Positions 61,323 to 64,000 of a DNA stretch of 64,000 nucleotides are shown here, one piece after another. Where the stretch lies: contig NZ_BBQH01000023.1 of assembly GCF_018397995.1 (NCBI RefSeq), forward strand, positions 62,001 through 126,000, read 5' to 3'. Every line of letters begins with the position of its first letter. The first letter of the stretch is position 1. The notes under the pieces were generated by a model that searched no databases, was not told where the DNA came from, and worked only from the letters and a program-made list of their open reading frames with translations. The translations under genes were made by a program, and so were the position numbers. Origin of the DNA: Rhizomonospora bruguierae. GTDB lineage: Bacteria; Actinomycetota; Actinomycetes; Mycobacteriales; Micromonosporaceae.

Positions 61323-64000
61323 AAGGTGTGTCGGTTGTCGGGGTTCTTCGGCGTGACCAGCTGCTGGGTACGGGCAGGTTGCCGTTGATGACGAGGGTGA
61401 CTACGACGCTGGGTGAATGCGGGTTGGTCATGCCGTGTTGTTTGGGGCCGAGGACGAAAAGGTAGTTCTCGGGAGTGCCGACGGGGAGTACCTTCCGGCT
61501 CATGTCGAGGATGACCAGGATGGAGAGCCGTGTGCCGTCGGCGGCGGCGTACTGGGTTGGTTGGCCTATGTACTTCGTTGCTGATTGGGGTGTCACGGGT
61601 TGATCTCGTGCGACCTTCAACTCGGCGGTGATGCGGTCGTGTCGGGTGTCGAGGAATCCGTGGGCGAGCGCGGTTCCGCGTTCGACGCGCCCCTCGAGAG
61701 TGGGGTCGGCGAGTAGCGCTGCGTGCAGGTCGTCGTGGAACTGACGTTCCTTGACGTACTGGCCGCGGCGGTATTTCTTGTTCCAGGTCATGGCGAGGCC
61801 GGCGCGGGAGATGGCGTTGAGTAGGCGTGCGAAGGCTTGGAGCCGGTTATGCGGGTAGCCGGCGGCGGCGAGTTGTTCATAGATGGCGAGGAGGTGTTCG
61901 TCGAACACCTCGTACTGGGTGGTGGCGTCGCGGGTGGGGTCGTAGGGGCGGACGCGGAACTCGCGGTGGCCGGCGACGTCGAGGGGTTGGCTCCTTGGGT
62001 TGCCATCCTCGTCGATGCCACGCCAGCTGAGGCGGATGAGGACGGGTGGCGCGTGTTGGGTGGTGGGCACGGCGTAGCGGACGTGGAGTGTGCCGGATCC
62101 TTCGTAGGTGTTCGGGTCGTCGGTGTGTTGGTGCGGTTGCCAGGTCAGCGCGGGCCGTTGGAGTTCGGTGTCGTTCAGCGTGCTGACCAATTCGGCGTCC
62201 AGGCGCTGCGCCCAGGAGGGCCACGGGTCGGTCTGAACCTGGAGGGTAAGGGTGTGGGTAAGGCCGGGGTCTACGATGGCCGGTCCGGTGAGGAGCTTGT
62301 CGTCGATGGAGACGAGCGCGACAGCGACGGTAGGGCTGTCGGGGTCGGGGTCGGCTGGCGGCTTCCATGGACCGACTGCGTGTCCGCGCCGGGAGGGGGC
62401 TCTGATGAACAGCAGTGGCGCCGGTAGTGCCGCAGCCATCACGAGGACTCGTTCCAGGTCGGGAGACGCCGCCCTGTCGGCCGGGGTGGCGAGGAGAGCT
62501 TGTAGGTCGCGTGCCCGGGGCAGCAGCGGGTCGTCGTCCCGGTGGGCGGCAAGGTCGATTGCGGCAGCTCTGCGTTGGGCTGCAGTCCGGTGTGCTGCAG
62601 CTTGGGTGAGGTCGGCGTTCAGGTCGGCGGCCTCGGCGTCGAGTAGGTGCGCGATGCTGTCGAGCAGCTGGGCGGTGATGGCCACGCCGGTGTGGGTGGC
62701 GGTGCCGGTGGACTTCCCGCCACTTCGGAGGGCGGTGCTAAGGGCTCGTAGGCTTTTGGCGCGGCCGGTGAACTTCTCGGCCGGATCAGTCGGTTCCGCC
62801 GCATGCGCGTGACCGCGTTTGGTCGCGGTGTCGGCGAGCGCTGTGGTGACATCTCCGGGGGTAGGCAAGTCGAGTAGCTCGCAGATGAGTGCGGCACGGA
62901 CCGCGGCAGCTCGGGCAAACGGCCGCAGCCAACGCAGGTTGTCCTCGGAGTGGCCCAAGCAGGTGGCGATAGCGGCGCCGACGTAATCGATTGCCGCACC
63001 GATCGTCGCGCTGTCCACGTCTTCGGCGGGTTCGGTTGCGAGGGTCACCTGTAGCCGTGCGACCGCAAGTGCGAGTGCGGTGAGCGCACGCTGGGGGCTG
63101 CGTGCCGGTTCGTGCGGGATGCGTTCCAGCGCGGCCTGAAGGAGCGTGGCTACGTCGTCGCGTCGATCGGCACGGGCGAGTACCTCGGCATACTCCATCG
63201 ATCCGTAATGCGATTCTGGCGAGTGCCGGGCCCCAATGTCGATGATGTCCGCGGCGGGCAGACCTAACAGGCCGGCGCCGCAGTCGAGAAGCCCGTTGAG
63301 TGCTTCTTCGGCTTCGTCGCGTTGCCGCAACCCGTAGGTGCTTCGCGGGGCGAGCGCCAGCCAGAGCACCGCGAGCTCGGAAGCAACCCGAGCATCCGGC
63401 TGCCACGGCTGGTCAGCGAGTTTCGATGCTTGGTGCCACTCCATCGCGGGAACCCGCGCTAGCGCCCGCTTTTCCAGCATGGCGACCGCATCCGGGTCAG
63501 GGACGTGACTGCGAAGTGCGGCCAGCGCCGCCAGAAAGGTCTCGAGGTGTTCGGTAACGTTGATGCCCTCCATCACCCGGTATGCGTACATAGCCAATTG
63601 CATCCTGGCGTCCTGCGCGGTCCACGACAGGCGGCAGGCAGCGCCGAGAACAGCGTCGACCATGACGACGTAGGCGTCGCCGGTCAACGCCGGCAGCAGA
63701 TCCGCGACCGTGGAGGGAAGTGCGTGCCTTGCGCCGATGGTTGTCCACGCCTTTAGCGCAGCCGAGCGTGAACCGGGGTCAGCGTCGACCAGGTAGGTGT
63801 GCAGCGTCGGCAGGATCGCCTGGAGTACCTCCGGCTGGTCGCCGTGCCGGCGGCCGACCTCTCCGAGCGTGGCGAGAAGCGGCATGACCGCCTCGGTGCC
63901 GAGTTCGCTGTCACGTTCGTTCGTGATGAGCGCGGTCACGGTTCGGCTCACTTTGAGCGGGTCGGTCGCGGACGCCGACTCGACCGCGCTGAGAAGCCGC
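61321..64000 (-). CDS. Large HEAT-like/helical protein with PD-(D/E)XK-like C-terminus, 5'-partial
   Basis: At least 892 codons are open to the window edge, and the in-frame GTG at 63951 is not convincing as a start, so the gene continues upstream. The first 450 residues are alpha-helical and repeat-like (ALKAWTTIGARHALPSTVADLLPAL). The middle is a beta-rich domain (LTLQVQTDPWPSWAQRLDAEL, GSGTLHVRYAVP). The last 170 residues include the positions expected of a PD-(D/E)XK nuclease: Asp in FLDTRHDRI, Glu-Leu-Lys in TAELKVARD (about 61615-61660), then Gln and Tyr in YIGQPTQYAA. It ends in a beta-strand with ILVILDMSRK. Large proteins of this design occur in defence islands. No known system was recognised. 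Confidence 0.65.
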   Translation of the reverse strand, partial: RLLSAVESASATDPLKVSRTVTALITNERDSELGTEAVMPLLATLGEVGRRHGDQPEVLQAILPTLHTYLVDADPGSRSAALKAWTTIGARHALPSTVADLLPALTGDAYVVMVDAVLGAACRLSWTAQDARMQLAMYAYRVMEGINVTEHLETFLAALAALRSHVPDPDAVAMLEKRALARVPAMEWHQASKLADQPWQPDARVASELAVLWLALAPRSTYGLRQRDEAEEALNGLLDCGAGLLGLPAADIIDIGARHSPESHYGSMEYAEVLARADRRDDVATLLQAALERIPHEPARSPQRALTALALAVARLQVTLATEPAEDVDSATIGAAIDYVGAAIATCLGHSEDNLRWLRPFARAAAVRAALICELLDLPTPGDVTTALADTATKRGHAHAAEPTDPAEKFTGRAKSLRALSTALRSGGKSTGTATHTGVAITAQLLDSIAHLLDAEAADLNADLTQAAAHRTAAQRRAAAIDLAAHRDDDPLLPRARDLQALLATPADRAASPDLERVLVMAAALPAPLLFIRAPSRRGHAVGPWKPPADPDPDSPTVAVALVSIDDKLLTGPAIVDPGLTHTLTLQVQTDPWPSWAQRLDAELVSTLNDTELQRPALTWQPHQHTDDPNTYEGSGTLHVRYAVPTTQHAPPVLIRLSWRGIDEDGNPRSQPLDVAGHREFRVRPYDPTRDATTQYEVFDEHLLAIYEQLAAAGYPHNRLQAFARLLNAISRAGLAMTWNKKYRRGQYVKERQFHDDLHAALLADPTLEGRVERGTALAHGFLDTRHDRITAELKVARDQPVTPQSATKYIGQPTQYAAADGTRLSILVILDMSRKVLPVGTPENYLFVLGPKQHGMTNPHSPSVVVTLVINGNLPVPSSWSRRRTPTTDTP

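Noticed and set aside
61837..62427. 196-codon plus-strand frame opposite the large 3'-terminal gene
   Set aside because: Gly/Val/Asp-rich shadow translation; the minus-strand frame is continuous for almost 900 codons.

Overview
The window is GC-rich actinobacterial DNA. Codon third positions are strongly G/C, GTG and TTG starts are frequent, and overlapping ATGA/GTGA stop-start junctions are common. Typically actinobacterial families are present: an F420-type luciferase-like oxidoreductase, an ECF41 sigma factor, CBM2 and CBM5/12 exoenzymes, and a LamG plus Rhs pair. A filamentous soil or plant-associated actinomycete (for example Micromonosporaceae) is a reasonable guess, but the genus cannot be fixed from sequence alone. 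No rRNA, tRNA or CRISPR array was seen.

Region 1 (1-20 kb) is a catabolic cluster for an unidentified organic acid. It holds a tripartite tricarboxylate transporter (tctABC-like), two long translationally coupled minus-strand operons, a short plus-strand operon and a third minus-strand unit. Enzymes include three MmgE/PrpD paralogues, a pair of class III CoA-transferases, an aldehyde dehydrogenase, an enoyl-CoA hydratase, a DUF35/thiolase-like pair, an atypical SDR, a carboxymuconolactone decarboxylase-like protein and a hydroxyisobutyrate-dehydrogenase-like protein. IclR and GntR regulators are encoded inside. A 26-bp element occurs in front of three of the transcription units and is the best candidate for the operator of this regulon.

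Region 2 (20-41 kb) is a plant-polymer degradation and secreted-enzyme region. It has a GH30_8 glucuronoxylanase with a carbohydrate-binding-like domain inserted in its catalytic domain, a PQQ sugar dehydrogenase with CBM2, a secreted phosphoinositide-type phospholipase C, and a pectin block: a beta-helix protein with two CBM5/12, a GH28 polygalacturonase with FN3, FIVAR and two CBM5/12, and a PL1 pectate lyase. An ECF41 sigma factor with its FAD oxidoreductase, a SWIM-finger protein and several decayed genes are interspersed.

Region 3 (41-56 kb) holds a truncated alcohol dehydrogenase, a HEAT-repeat protein and a HAD-like protein, a broken endonuclease/exonuclease/phosphatase gene, and a two-gene secreted system: a LamG protein followed by a 2212-residue Rhs/YD-repeat protein with a Hint domain and an unrecognised 140-residue tip. 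No immunity gene is visible beside the tip.

Region 4 (55.7-64 kb) is mosaic, mobile DNA. It contains a kynureninase fragment, an HTH fragment, an IS1634-type element, a truncated tyrosine recombinase with its small AbrB-like partner, a DUF4238 protein, an IS256-type remnant, and the 3' part of a large unrecognised gene whose C-terminus resembles a PD-(D/E)XK nuclease. This end has the flavour of a defence island.
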